A stretch of 40,428 nt of DNA, taken from contig CABVDD010000019.1 in assembly GCA_902497095.1 (NCBI GenBank), positions 1-40,428 of the forward strand, in the 5' to 3' direction. Source of the DNA: an uncultured Faecalicoccus sp. (GTDB taxonomy: Bacteria; Bacillota_I; Bacilli_A; Erysipelotrichales; Erysipelotrichaceae). Position numbers and translations under genes: made by a program. The notes below the pieces were generated by a model. That model was not told where the DNA came from, did not search any database, and was given only the letters and a program-made list of their open reading frames with translations. This document shows positions 7,434 through 15,955 of the stretch, piece by piece (position 1 is the stretch's first letter; each line of letters opens with the position of its first letter).

Positions 7434-7919
7434 ATGGAAAACGATAAATTTTATGTCACCCAGGAAGGGTATAATGATCTTGTCAAAGAACATGAGAATC
7501 TGGTTCAAAATGTTCGTCAACAAGTAATTGTAGAATTACAGGAAGCTCGTGCACAAGGGGACTTGTCCGAAAACGCTGATTATGATGCGGCAAGAGATCA
7601 TCAGGCACAAGTAGAAGCGCGTATTCGTGAATTGGAAACGATGATCAAAAATGCAGAGATCATTGAGGAATCAGACGGTAAGAAAAAGAAGAAAAATGCT
7701 GTTGTAAAATTGGGTTCTATCGTGACTTTAGAAGATCTACAAGATCATATAGAAAATACATTTTCTATCGTAGGATCTATTGAAGCAGATCCATTAAATG
7801 GAAAATTATCCAACAATACACCATTGGCAGAAGCTATTTTGGATCATAAAGTTGGAGAAACTGTAACGGTTACTCGTGTTGAAGAACCATATAAAGTAAA
7901 AATTTTAAGTATAAAATAA
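7434..7919 (+). CDS. greA: Transcription elongation factor GreA
   Basis: GreA enters the RNA polymerase secondary channel and stimulates cleavage of backtracked transcripts. At 161 residues it has normal length: an N-terminal coiled coil (about residues 1-75) with the tip motif G-D-L-S-E-N-A-D-Y (the acidic pair Asp43/Glu46 at the tip), then the FKBP-like C-terminal domain with V-K-L-G-S-I-V and A-I-L-D-H-K-V-G-E. AAGGAG at 7418-7423 precedes ATG 7434. It has its own promoter and a modest AT-rich hairpin after it. In many Firmicutes greA also follows mltG, with udk or other genes nearby. Confidence 0.97.
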   Translation: MENDKFYVTQEGYNDLVKEHENLVQNVRQQVIVELQEARAQGDLSENADYDAARDHQAQVEARIRELETMIKNAEIIEESDGKKKKKNAVVKLGSIVTLEDLQDHIENTFSIVGSIEADPLNGKLSNNTPLAEAILDHKVGETVTVTRVEEPYKVKILSIK

Positions 7920-7928
7920 TACTTTTTT
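7907..7928 (+). terminator. Weak terminator-like hairpin after greA
   Basis: AAGTAT (7907-7912) pairs with ATACTT (7919-7924) around an AAAATA loop, followed by a T run. The stem is short and AT-rich, so partial read-through into comEA is likely. Confidence 0.4.
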
Positions 7929-7964
7929 GATTTTTATACGTATATAAAAGAAGGGTGATATAGT

Positions 7965-8444
7965 ATGAAAAAAACTCTTCTTTTTTTGTTGTTTATTTTT
8001 TGTGTTTGTTTTGCGTATTGGAATCGCTATCAGCCAGTTTCGCTTGATTTGATAGCACCCAGTATAAAACAAGCAGAAATAAAAGGTGAAGTTCAAAATC
8101 CAGGTATTTATTCTATAAAATGGGATGGTACATTACAAGATTTAATTAATGAAGCTGGTGGTTTGACAAATGATGCAGATGTAATGAATTTAACTTTATT
8201 ACAAAGGGTTGAAGCCGACAGCACCATGTTTATCCCCAGCAAAGAAGAAACGCAACAATTGATTTCTATCAATTCGGCATCAAAGGAAGAACTTTGTCGT
8301 TTACCAAAAATTGGACCAGCAATAGCCGATCGTATCATTGCATATCGACAACAAAAACCATTTTCAACTATTGAAGAGATCATGAATGTAAAAGGAATCG
8401 GTCAAAAAATGTTTGATGGGATAAAGGATCAGATTTCGTTATGA
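7965..8444 (+). CDS. comEA: ComEA-like competence DNA-binding protein
   Basis: ComEA is the membrane-anchored double-stranded DNA receptor for transformation. The 159-residue protein has an N-terminal membrane anchor (residues about 3-19), an SLBB-type domain (about 36-92, with G-E-V-Q-N-P-G-I-Y), and a C-terminal helix-hairpin-helix pair (about 97-156: I-N-S-A-S-K-E-E-L-C-R-L-P-K-I-G and V-K-G-I-G) that binds DNA non-specifically. The stop overlaps the comEC start by four bases (ATGA), giving the standard comEA-comEC pair. No comEB lies between them. A GAAGGGTGA site precedes the start. Confidence 0.95.
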   Translation: MKKTLLFLLFIFCVCFAYWNRYQPVSLDLIAPSIKQAEIKGEVQNPGIYSIKWDGTLQDLINEAGGLTNDADVMNLTLLQRVEADSTMFIPSKEETQQLISINSASKEELCRLPKIGPAIADRIIAYRQQKPFSTIEEIMNVKGIGQKMFDGIKDQISL

Positions 8445-10369
8445 GAAAAAATGTATTTTTTCTATCTATTGGTTTTTGGCTTTTATTGGCTGTAAAGGAT
8501 ATAAGCTTTTTGTTTATAATTTTTATTGTTGGATTGATCCTTTTCTATAAACTCAATACAAAGTATATTTTTATATTTTTGATTTGGATATTTCTTTCTC
8601 TTGTGTCAGTTTGTTTTTATAATTTGCATGATACTATACCAAAACCAGGTATTTATGTTGTTGATGAGATCAAAAAGAATTATGTGATCGCATCGGATCA
8701 TACATCAAAAGTTATTTTATACGATGTAGATGATGTGGATTATGGAGATCGTTATGAAATAAGGGATTTTAAACGTATTCATTCTTTAAATAATATCTCT
8801 TTATTTTCTTTTGAATACTATTTAAAAGAATCTAATATTGCCTATCAGGGAATAGTAAAGAAGGATGCGTTAAAAGAAAAAGGACATTCTATACGCAGTG
8901 ATATATATCGATTTATTCGCACACACTCTTTGTCACTGCAAGAATTTCTTTATGGGATTTATCAAGAAGATATACCAGATTTTTTACTTCACTTATCTCT
9001 TCCATTGATCGCATTGTTTTATCATTTTGAAAAATTTGTTAAACGATTTTTATCATCTTCTATGACAACGTTATTGATGGTTATTTTAGGTCTGTTAAGT
9101 GGTTTGTTGTTTGTATTCACTGTTTCTTTATGTCGTTATATATGTCAAAAATTATCTCGTTATTTTTTTGATGATTGGGAATATCAGTTTGCGTGTACTA
9201 CATTTCTATCTTTGATTTTGATGCCACAACAAGCAGTATCGTTTGGTTTTGTACTTCCATCTTTGTTTTCTTTATCACTTGTTTTATGTCCAACATCTTC
9301 TAGAAGAAACGGACTACGTAAATTAATTTTGTTTGGGCTTTCCTTTTTATATTTTAAGAAAATTGATTTTGTCAGTTTCTTTTGTTTTTCGTGGATGCGT
9401 AAATGGAGTGGTGTGGTACTGATCTTGGCGTGTATGGGGTTGTGGATACCAGCTCTTGATATTTCTATATACTGGTATAACTTTATTGAAGCTGTACCTT
9501 CTTTGGAATGGTATTATGATGCGGGCCTGATTTTTTTACTTGTGTGTCTTATAGCATGCATGAGTATTTGTTATTATCAAAGAAAAGTAATGACGATATT
9601 TTTAATCTTGTTGGAATTGGCATGTCCGTTTATACTACCATATTGCGATCCTTTTTTTAGAGTGACTGTTTTTTCGATTGGACAAGCCGATTGTACTTTG
9701 ATTACAGAACCTTTTTTTAAATCCGCTGTATTAATCGATTGTGGAGAAAATATCATGCGTCCAGAGAATATGGAAAAAGTTGTAATCCCTTATTTAAAAT
9801 TAAAGCATATCGATCATCTAAATACTGTGATTTTAACACATGAAGATTATGATCATAATGGTGGTATAGAAACTTTACAAGAAAATTTAGAGATAGAGAG
9901 CATTGTCAGGGATTCATCACAGAAAATCAATGTTTCATATCCTTTCTATTCTTTATTGGAGGATAGAAATGCTACCAATGAAAATGATAAGAGCGTTGTT
10001 TCTTATTTTGTTTATGATAATTTAAGGTATTTATGGATGGGTGATGCATCTGTAACGATTGAAAAACAGATGTTATATCAATATCCAGAATTAAAAGCAG
10101 ATATTTTAAAATTGGGCCATCATGGTTCGAAAACGAGCTCATCGATAGATTTTTTATATCATATAAATCCAAATATCGCATTGATTTCGTCAGGAAAAAA
10201 CAATCGATATGCTCATCCAGATCTTGAAGTTTTAAAAAACTTACAGGAAACAGGGATACACGCATTAAATACGGCAGAAGTAGGTATGATTCAGATCGCG
10301 AGTTTTCATGGTTTGCATTTTTTTAGAACAGGAAATTATATTTTTGGTATAATTGGAGCGGTGATTTAA
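8441..10369 (+). CDS. comEC: ComEC/Rec2-family DNA internalization protein, somewhat shortened
   Basis: ComEC forms the inner-membrane channel for single-stranded DNA uptake. This 642-residue version is shorter than the usual 730-780. It has an N-terminal membrane helix pair, an OB-like DUF4131 segment (about 65-145), several membrane helices in the Competence domain (about 180-400) and a C-terminal metallo-beta-lactamase domain. That last domain keeps T-H-E-D-Y-D-H (466-472), the G-D of W-M-G-D-A-S and the L-G-H-H-G-S motif, so its nuclease-type site looks intact. In contrast, the Competence-domain motif that normally reads like L-S-G-x-H-I appears as H-L-S-L-P-L-I. Overlaps comEA; holA follows after 2 bp. 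Family certain; competence for transformation is not shown. Confidence 0.92.
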   Translation: MRKNVFFLSIGFWLLLAVKDISFLFIIFIVGLILFYKLNTKYIFIFLIWIFLSLVSVCFYNLHDTIPKPGIYVVDEIKKNYVIASDHTSKVILYDVDDVDYGDRYEIRDFKRIHSLNNISLFSFEYYLKESNIAYQGIVKKDALKEKGHSIRSDIYRFIRTHSLSLQEFLYGIYQEDIPDFLLHLSLPLIALFYHFEKFVKRFLSSSMTTLLMVILGLLSGLLFVFTVSLCRYICQKLSRYFFDDWEYQFACTTFLSLILMPQQAVSFGFVLPSLFSLSLVLCPTSSRRNGLRKLILFGLSFLYFKKIDFVSFFCFSWMRKWSGVVLILACMGLWIPALDISIYWYNFIEAVPSLEWYYDAGLIFLLVCLIACMSICYYQRKVMTIFLILLELACPFILPYCDPFFRVTVFSIGQADCTLITEPFFKSAVLIDCGENIMRPENMEKVVIPYLKLKHIDHLNTVILTHEDYDHNGGIETLQENLEIESIVRDSSQKINVSYPFYSLLEDRNATNENDKSVVSYFVYDNLRYLWMGDASVTIEKQMLYQYPELKADILKLGHHGSKTSSSIDFLYHINPNIALISSGKNNRYAHPDLEVLKNLQETGIHALNTAEVGMIQIASFHGLHFFRTGNYIFGIIGAVI

Positions 10370-10371
10370 CT

Positions 10372-11301
10372 ATGTTTTATATATTGTATGGCGATGATAC
10401 AAGCCGAATCCAACAAAAAATTGAAACAATTCAAAAGAAACATAAAATTGACAATGTCATTCATTATGATGCTTTGATACAACCGCAAGATCAAGTCTTA
10501 CAGGAAATGGACAGCATCTCCATCTTTGATGAGATTAAAATGATTTGTTTACATCATTCGATGTTTTTATCTTCTAAGAATACAACACATTATGAACTTG
10601 ATCCATTTTTGAAACGAAAAGGGGAAGAGGGTTACATACTTGTCTTTATTTGTGAAAGCACAAAACTGGATCAAAGAAAAAAAGCTGTTAAGGCATTGAT
10701 GGAAATATCTACGGTTTTTAATTGTATCGCACTTGATGAACAAAGCCAAAGAAGTTATGTACTCGAGCAATTAAAAAAGGAACATCTACAAATGGATGCC
10801 GATGCCTTACGCTGGTTTTGCCAAAGAGTGGGGTTTGATGCGATGCGCATTGATTCAGAAATCTATAAGCTAAAGACGTATAATGATGTAATACGTTTAG
10901 AAGATGTAAAAGCGCTAATTGCTCCTGAACCAGTTAATGATGTTTTTAAGATGGTCGATGCCTTATTTTCTAAAAATGCAATACGTCTTTTGGCATTTTA
11001 TAGAAATTTTAGAAAACAGAATATGGAGCCTGTTGCCATTATTGGTTTATTGGCATCGCAAGTTCGTTTTTTATTTCAAGTCAGAGTCTGTATGGATCAA
11101 TCCATGTCAAAGGATGAAATTGTTTCTTTTTTAAAGGCACATCCTTATCGAGTGCAAATCAATATGAAAAAAGCACAAAATTTTACTAGCGAAGAATTAT
11201 TGGAACAATTAGAAACTTTGGCTAGTCTTGATCAGGAAATGAAGATGGGGCGAATTGATAAAGATGAAGGTTTTGAGAATATGGTGTTAAAATGGATGTA
11301 A
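10372..11301 (+). CDS. holA: DNA polymerase III delta subunit
   Basis: The delta subunit opens the beta clamp during loading. The 309-residue product starts M-F-Y-I-L-Y-G-D-D, the usual Y-G-x-x family start, followed by an AAA+-like region and the C-terminal collar domain (from about residue 205) with K-A-H-P-Y-R-V and a final M-G-R-I-D-K-D-x-G-x-E. Its position right after comEC and opposite rpsT is the standard Firmicute arrangement and supports the call. A bidirectional terminator follows. Confidence 0.95.
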   Translation: MFYILYGDDTSRIQQKIETIQKKHKIDNVIHYDALIQPQDQVLQEMDSISIFDEIKMICLHHSMFLSSKNTTHYELDPFLKRKGEEGYILVFICESTKLDQRKKAVKALMEISTVFNCIALDEQSQRSYVLEQLKKEHLQMDADALRWFCQRVGFDAMRIDSEIYKLKTYNDVIRLEDVKALIAPEPVNDVFKMVDALFSKNAIRLLAFYRNFRKQNMEPVAIIGLLASQVRFLFQVRVCMDQSMSKDEIVSFLKAHPYRVQINMKKAQNFTSEELLEQLETLASLDQEMKMGRIDKDEGFENMVLKWM

Positions 11302-11332
11302 AAAAAAGAGTTTCCCAGCGGAAACTTTTTTT
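11301..11332. terminator. Bidirectional terminator between holA and rpsT
   Basis: GTTTCC (11310-11315) pairs with GGAAAC (11320-11325) around CAGC, flanked by an A run upstream and a T run downstream, so it works in both directions. It overlaps both stop codons. Confidence 0.9.
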
Positions 11333-11594
11333 ACTGAATATGGTTGATAGCTGTAGCCAAACGTGATTTCTGTCGGCTGGCATAATTCTTATGATGTACA
11401 CCTTTAGCGACAGCTTTATCAAGCTTTGAACAACATTCGTTGTATGCGGCAACAGCTGCTTCTTTATCCTGAGCTTCAACAGCAGCTAAAACTTTTTTAA
11501 TGGAAGTTTTTAAAGCCGTTTTTTTGGATACAACTAATTTGTGCGCTTTGTTATTTGTTTTTACACGTTTCTTTTGCGATTTAATTTGTGGCAT
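11331..11594 (-). CDS. rpsT: 30S ribosomal protein S20
   Basis: S20 binds 16S rRNA early in 30S assembly. The 87-residue basic helical protein starts M-P-Q-I-K-S-Q-K-K-R-V and has the family segment K-G-V-H-H-K-N-Y-A-S-R-Q-K-S-R-L near the C-terminus. ATG 11594 is used because it lies 7 bases after an AGGAGGTG site; an upstream in-frame GTG overlaps that site and is unlikely. It is the only minus-strand gene in the core block and has its own promoter at 11627-11655. Confidence 0.97.
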   Translation of the reverse strand: MPQIKSQKKRVKTNNKAHKLVVSKKTALKTSIKKVLAAVEAQDKEAAVAAYNECCSKLDKAVAKGVHHKNYASRQKSRLATAINHIQ

Positions 11595-11626
11595 GGCTTG
11601 CACCTCCTGACTTAAATTGCTTTTGA

Positions 11627-11655
11627 ATTATAACAAAATATTGTTGTTAATGCAA
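11627..11655 (-). promoter_or_regulatory. Promoter of rpsT (minus strand)
   Basis: On the minus strand TTGCAT (11655-11650) and TATAAT (11632-11627) are 17 bp apart, about 33 bp upstream of the rpsT start. Confidence 0.75.
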
Positions 11656-11676
11656 CACAAGTTCAAAAAAATAGGG

Positions 11677-11682
11677 TATAAT
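11677..11682 (+). promoter_or_regulatory. -10 box for the fmt-lepA-hemW operon
   Basis: A perfect TATAAT sits 22 bp before the fmt start. No good -35 hexamer is seen at the right distance, so promoter strength is uncertain. Confidence 0.5.
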
Positions 11683-11704
11683 AGCCAAGATTGGAGGAAT
11701 GGAT

Positions 11705-12637
11705 ATGAAAAAAGTACGTACTGTTTTTATGGGAACCCCGCAAATCGCATGTACACTCTTAGAAAATATGATCGATGCCGGAATCGATATTGTTTTGGTA
11801 GTTACACAACCGGATCGCAAAGTAGGGCGTAAACAAATACTCACTTATTCACCGGTAAAGGAATGTGCTTTACGTCATGACATTCCTGTTTTTCAACCAT
11901 ATCGTATTAAACAAGACTATCAGGCTGTATTAGATGCAAAGCCAGAGCTGATTGTTACGTGTGCTTTTGGACAGATCGTTCCGGATGTGATTTTAAATGA
12001 GCCTGTTTTTGGATGTGTGAATCTGCATGGCTCTTTATTGCCTAAATATCGAGGAGCGGCACCTATTCAAAGAGCTATTTGGAACGCAGAGAAAAAGACG
12101 GGTATGTCTTTGATGAAAATGGTTTCGGCCATGGATGCAGGACCGGTTTTTGATACAGAAGAAATTGAGATAACGCCTACGGAAACATCTTCTGGTCTGT
12201 TTGAAAAGATGGCCGTTGCGGCAAGTAAGCTTTTATTGAAAGATTATGATGCGATCTGTTCAACAGATGCAAAATATATAGAACAAGATGCGTCTCTTGT
12301 TACTTATGCTCCTAAGATTGAAAAAGAAGATGAAAAAATTGATTTTTCAAAAAGCGATAAAGAAATCATTTGTCAAATCAATGCTTTATCAAGCGTGCCA
12401 GGGGGCTATTTGATTTACAACAAAAAGAAATTTAAAATTTATAAAGCGGAATATAGAGAACAAGTAGTTAAAGAACCTTTTGTCTGGTTAGGTAAAATTG
12501 ATCATGGATTTGGTTTAAGTCTTCATCAGGGTATTTTAGTGATCACACAATGTCAGATGGAAGGCAAGCCTATTGTTTCCGGGCTTGATTTTGCCAACGG
12601 ACAAGGACAAAATTGGATAGGAAAACATGTTATATAA
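11705..12637 (+). CDS. fmt: Methionyl-tRNA formyltransferase
   Basis: Fmt formylates initiator Met-tRNA with 10-formyl-THF. The 310-residue protein has F-M-G-T-P-Q at the N-terminus, the P-D-R-K-V-G-R segment, and the active-site region N-L-H-G-S-L-L-P-K-Y-R-G-A-A-P-I-Q-R (about residues 106-123), then a C-terminal OB-type domain from about 205. ATG 11705 lies 7 bases after GGAGG; an in-frame ATG at 11699 is only one or two bases from that site and is less likely. lepA follows after 11 bp. In Bacillus fmt sits with def and priA, so this position between rpsT and lepA is a rearrangement. Confidence 0.96.
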   Translation: MKKVRTVFMGTPQIACTLLENMIDAGIDIVLVVTQPDRKVGRKQILTYSPVKECALRHDIPVFQPYRIKQDYQAVLDAKPELIVTCAFGQIVPDVILNEPVFGCVNLHGSLLPKYRGAAPIQRAIWNAEKKTGMSLMKMVSAMDAGPVFDTEEIEITPTETSSGLFEKMAVAASKLLLKDYDAICSTDAKYIEQDASLVTYAPKIEKEDEKIDFSKSDKEIICQINALSSVPGGYLIYNKKKFKIYKAEYREQVVKEPFVWLGKIDHGFGLSLHQGILVITQCQMEGKPIVSGLDFANGQGQNWIGKHVI

Positions 12638-12648
12638 GGAGTGGTGAA

Positions 12649-14451
12649 ATGGATCAGAAGAACATACGAAATTTTTCAATTATAGCACATATCGATCATG
12701 GTAAATCAACTTTGGCCGATCGCATATTGGAGCTAACAGACACAATAGAAAAAAGAGAGATGAAGGATCAGATCTTAGATTCCATGGACCTTGAAAGGGA
12801 AAGAGGAATTACGATCAAGTTAAATGCCGTGCAACTTATATATCATGCCAAGGATGGACAAGATTACGTATTTCATTTGATTGATACACCAGGACACGTG
12901 GATTTCAGTTATGAAGTTTCACGTTCTCTTGCCGCATGTGATGGTGCCGTTCTTGTGGTGGATGCTGCGCAGGGTGTTCAGGCGCAAACGTTAGCTAATG
13001 TGTATCTGGCATTAGAAAACGATCTGGAGATTTTACCGGTTTTAAATAAAGTAGATCTTCCAAGTGCACAGCCGGAAGTTGTTAAAGAAGAAATTGAGAA
13101 TCTGATTGGTCTTGATTGTAGCGATGCAGTTGAGATCAGTGCTAAATCTGGTTTAAATGTGGATCAGGTTTTAGAGCAGATCGTTCATAAATTACCAGCT
13201 CCAAAAGGTGATAAAGATGCACCGTTACAGGCTTTGGTTTTTGATAGTCTTTATGACTCATATCGAGGAGTTATTGCCTTTATCAGTGTAAAAAACGGGA
13301 CGATAAAACCTAAAGATAAAATACGTTTTATGGCTACTGGCGCTGAATACGAAGTCATTGATGTTGGTGTAAGAACGCCTAAGGAAGTCATCAAATCAGA
13401 ACTTGTGACTGGCGAAGTTGGCTGGGTCAGTGCCGCCATTAAAAATATTGAAGATGTTCGCGTAGGGGATACGATCACTAAAGTAGAAGATCCTTGTAAA
13501 GTGGCTTTGCATGGGTATCGGGAAATGAATCCAATGGTTTATTGTGGGTTATACCCTGTAGATAATGCCCGGTATGATGATTTAAAAGAAGCTTTATCGA
13601 AACTAAAACTCAACGATGCTTCTTTACGCTTTGAGCCAGAAACTTCACAAGCTTTAGGGTTTGGATTTCGATGTGGCTTTTTAGGTCTTTTACATATGGA
13701 TGTTGTCGAGGAAAGACTGGAAAGAGAATATAATCTGGATTTAATCGCTACTTCACCTTCTGTTATTTATCATGTATATAAGACAGATGGAACGATGTTG
13801 GAAATTGATAATCCGGCAGCTTTACCGCCTACACAGAATATCGATCATATTGAAGAGCCTTATGTTAGGGCTGAAATCATGGTTCCTAAAGATTATGTAG
13901 GGGCTATGATGGATCTTTGCCAGAAAAAAAGAGGCGAGTATATAGATCTACAAGTAATTGATGATCTGCGTATGAATATGGTCTATGAATTGCCTTTAAG
14001 CGAAATCATTTATGACTTTTTTGACAAAATGAAATCGTATACTAAAGGTTATGCCAGTTTAGATTATCATTTTAGTGGTTATAAAACGAGTGCACTCGTA
14101 AAAATGGATATTTTATTAAACGGACAAATCATCGATGCTTTGAGCACTATTGTTTTTAAAGATTTTGCCTATAACCGCGGTAATGCGATGACCATTAAGT
14201 TAAAAGATATCATTCCAAAGCAACAGTTTGAGATCCCTGTACAAGCAGCAATCGGTGGCAAGATCATTGCTCGTACAAATATCAAAGCTTTACGTAAAAA
14301 CGTATTGGCTAAATGTTATGGTGGAGATATCTCGCGTAAGAAAAAACTATTGGAAAAACAAAAAGAGGGAAAGAAACGAATGAAGAAAGTAGGATCGGTA
14401 GAGATTCCTCAGGAAGCATTTATGGCTGTTCTTTCAATGGATGATCAATAA
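12649..14451 (+). CDS. lepA: Elongation factor 4 (LepA), ribosome back-translocating GTPase
   Basis: LepA is a translational GTPase linked to back-translocation and to 30S maturation. The 600-residue length matches the family. G1 is A-H-I-D-H-G-K-S (about residues 11-18), G2 R-G-I-T-I-K, G3 D-T-P-G-H and G4 N-K-V-D. Domains II, III and V follow, with the specific LepA C-terminal domain containing A-K-C-Y-G-G-D-I-S-R-K-K-K-L-L-E-K-Q-K-x-G-K-K-R. ATG 12649 follows AAGGAGTGG; a start at 12613 would overlap fmt. The stop overlaps the hemW ATG by one base. Confidence 0.98.
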   Translation: MDQKNIRNFSIIAHIDHGKSTLADRILELTDTIEKREMKDQILDSMDLERERGITIKLNAVQLIYHAKDGQDYVFHLIDTPGHVDFSYEVSRSLAACDGAVLVVDAAQGVQAQTLANVYLALENDLEILPVLNKVDLPSAQPEVVKEEIENLIGLDCSDAVEISAKSGLNVDQVLEQIVHKLPAPKGDKDAPLQALVFDSLYDSYRGVIAFISVKNGTIKPKDKIRFMATGAEYEVIDVGVRTPKEVIKSELVTGEVGWVSAAIKNIEDVRVGDTITKVEDPCKVALHGYREMNPMVYCGLYPVDNARYDDLKEALSKLKLNDASLRFEPETSQALGFGFRCGFLGLLHMDVVEERLEREYNLDLIATSPSVIYHVYKTDGTMLEIDNPAALPPTQNIDHIEEPYVRAEIMVPKDYVGAMMDLCQKKRGEYIDLQVIDDLRMNMVYELPLSEIIYDFFDKMKSYTKGYASLDYHFSGYKTSALVKMDILLNGQIIDALSTIVFKDFAYNRGNAMTIKLKDIIPKQQFEIPVQAAIGGKIIARTNIKALRKNVLAKCYGGDISRKKKLLEKQKEGKKRMKKVGSVEIPQEAFMAVLSMDDQ

Positions 14452-15533
14452 TGGCTGATGCTTGTTACGTGCATGTTCCATTTTGTAAAAGCATATGTTT
14501 TTATTGTGCCTTTTCTCGTTGGATCTATGATGAAACAAAAGTGCAGCAATGGCTAAACCAGATCCAAAACGAAGTGGCTGCAAAATCGATTTCTTCTTTA
14601 AAAACTTTGTATTTTGGAGGAGGCACTCCAAATACTTTATCTGAAGATGATTTTATTAGATTAGCTTCTTGTTTTAGGTCTTTTTTAGAAGATGGCTATG
14701 AATGGAGCGTAGAGTGCAATCCTGAGTTTGTCACACAAAAACAAGCAAATCTTTATCATAAACTTGGTGTAAATCGTATTAGTCTAGGAGTACAGACTTT
14801 TTCTGATAAAAATCTTCAAGAAATTGGCAGAAAACATTCTGTTCAAAGTGTTTATAATGCTGTTTCTTGCTTTAAAAAGGCAGGAATTGAAAATATTTCG
14901 ATTGATTTGATTTATGGTTTACCTTATCAGACTTTAGAAGATGTAAAAAAGGATTTAGAACATGCGTTTTCATTAAATGTTTGCCATCTTTCTATTTATT
15001 CTTTACAAATTGAAGAGAACTCGGTTTTTGGCAGGCGTCATATTTCAAATTGTGATGAAGATTTGGAAGCAGATATGTATGAATATATCGTTTCAGAATG
15101 TGAAAAAAAAGGATTCAAGCATTATGAAATCAGTAATTTTGCCAAAGACGGTGCATTTTCTAAACATAATTTACATTATTGGTCAGATCAAGATTTTTAT
15201 GGTATTGGATGTGGGGCATCTGGAAAAGAAAAAGGTGTTTTATATGAAAACACCAAGAATTTGCAGACATATCTAAAATCGGGTGCTTTACCTGTTTATT
15301 TAAAAGGAGATGCTTCTTTTGATGCGATCATGATGGCTTTGCGAACTTGCTTTGGTTTAAATGTTGAAAAATGGCAAAGACGCTATCAAAAAGATTTTTT
15401 TGCTCTGTATAAAAATGTTTTAAAAAAATATGAAAAAGAGTATTTGATATATGAAAAACCATACTTGAGACCTACACCAAAAGGAATGGAAATCTTAAAT
15501 ACGATTTTAGTTGATTTCTTGGATGTAAACTGA
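14451..15533 (+). CDS. hemW: HemW-like radical SAM protein (HemN family)
   Basis: The 360-residue protein starts with Y-V-H-V-P-F-C-K-S-I-C-F-Y-C, giving Cys12, Cys16 and Cys19 as the [4Fe-4S] ligands of a radical SAM barrel; F-G-G-G-T-P-N-T-L follows near residue 57. There is no extra cysteine right after the CX3CX2C motif, a mark that separates HemW (a heme chaperone-type protein) from true coproporphyrinogen dehydrogenase HemN. The lepA-hemW order is the common Firmicute arrangement. No heme genes are in this window, so the physiological role is open. Starts at the lepA stop with no strong ribosome binding site, implying coupling. Confidence 0.92.
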   Translation: MADACYVHVPFCKSICFYCAFSRWIYDETKVQQWLNQIQNEVAAKSISSLKTLYFGGGTPNTLSEDDFIRLASCFRSFLEDGYEWSVECNPEFVTQKQANLYHKLGVNRISLGVQTFSDKNLQEIGRKHSVQSVYNAVSCFKKAGIENISIDLIYGLPYQTLEDVKKDLEHAFSLNVCHLSIYSLQIEENSVFGRRHISNCDEDLEADMYEYIVSECEKKGFKHYEISNFAKDGAFSKHNLHYWSDQDFYGIGCGASGKEKGVLYENTKNLQTYLKSGALPVYLKGDASFDAIMMALRTCFGLNVEKWQRRYQKDFFALYKNVLKKYEKEYLIYEKPYLRPTPKGMEILNTILVDFLDVN

Positions 15534-15539
15534 TATAGT
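15511..15539 (+). promoter_or_regulatory. Promoter of rpsO inside the end of hemW
   Basis: TTGATT at 15511-15516 and TATAGT at 15534-15539 are 17 bp apart, placing the start near 15546 and leaving a leader of about 75 nt before rpsO. Confidence 0.7.
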
Positions 15540-15545
15540 AACAAT

Positions 15546-15620
15546 GCTTTTGGTCTAAGAACAAGGATACTTCCGACCTTATTCCTGGATCATTAGAACA
15601 CACAGTAGGAGGAAGAAAAG
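15546..15620 (+). promoter_or_regulatory. Structured leader of rpsO, candidate S15 autoregulatory site
   Basis: The leader can form competing pairings. TCTAA near 15554 can pair with TTAGA near 15593, closing a longer arm. Alternatively GGTC (about 15552) with GACC (about 15577), continued by AAG/CTT, gives a different hairpin. Ribosomal protein S15 represses its own mRNA through structured leaders in several bacteria, but the folds differ and I did not match this to a known class. Pairings are by eye only. Confidence 0.35.
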
Positions 15621-15887
15621 ATGTTATTAAAAGCAGAAAAACAGGCTATTATGAAAGAATATGCCACTCATGAAGGAGATACAGGTTCTCCAGAAGTTCA
15701 GATTGCAGTATTAACTGCACAGATCAACCGTTTGACTGAGCACTTCAAAGAACACAAACATGATTATCATTCTCAAAGAGGTTTGATGAAGATGGTAGGT
15801 CGTCGTAAGAATATGTTGGCATATTTGAAGGATAAAGATTTAGAACGTTATAAATCTTTGATCGCACGTTTAGGTCTGAGAAAGTAA
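15621..15887 (+). CDS. rpsO: 30S ribosomal protein S15
   Basis: S15 is a primary 16S rRNA-binding protein of the 30S platform. The 88-residue product has the standard length and signatures: H-x-x-D-T-G-S-P-E-V-Q-I-A-V-L-T (about residues 19-34), H-K-H-D-Y-H-S-Q-R-G-L (46-56) and V-G-R-R-K-N-M-L-A-Y-L (60-70). A strong AGGAGGA site precedes ATG 15621. It has its own promoter and terminator, and pnp follows, the classic rpsO-pnp order. Confidence 0.98.
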   Translation: MLLKAEKQAIMKEYATHEGDTGSPEVQIAVLTAQINRLTEHFKEHKHDYHSQRGLMKMVGRRKNMLAYLKDKDLERYKSLIARLGLRK

Positions 15888-15907
15888 TCGAAAGATTACT
15901 TTTTTTT
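15881..15907 (+). terminator. Terminator of rpsO
   Basis: AAAGTAATC (15881-15889) pairs with GATTACTTT (15894-15902) around a GAAA tetraloop, then a T run. The rpsO stop codon lies inside the 5' arm. Such a hairpin at the rpsO-pnp junction may also act in mRNA stability. Confidence 0.9.
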
Positions 15908-15955
15908 GTTGTCTGATTATGATACACTTACAATCGGTATAAAGAGAGGTAAAAT

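Noticed and set aside
11617..11832. Plus-strand frame overlapping the fmt start
   Set aside because: It is out of frame with fmt, spans the divergent promoters and has low-complexity composition.
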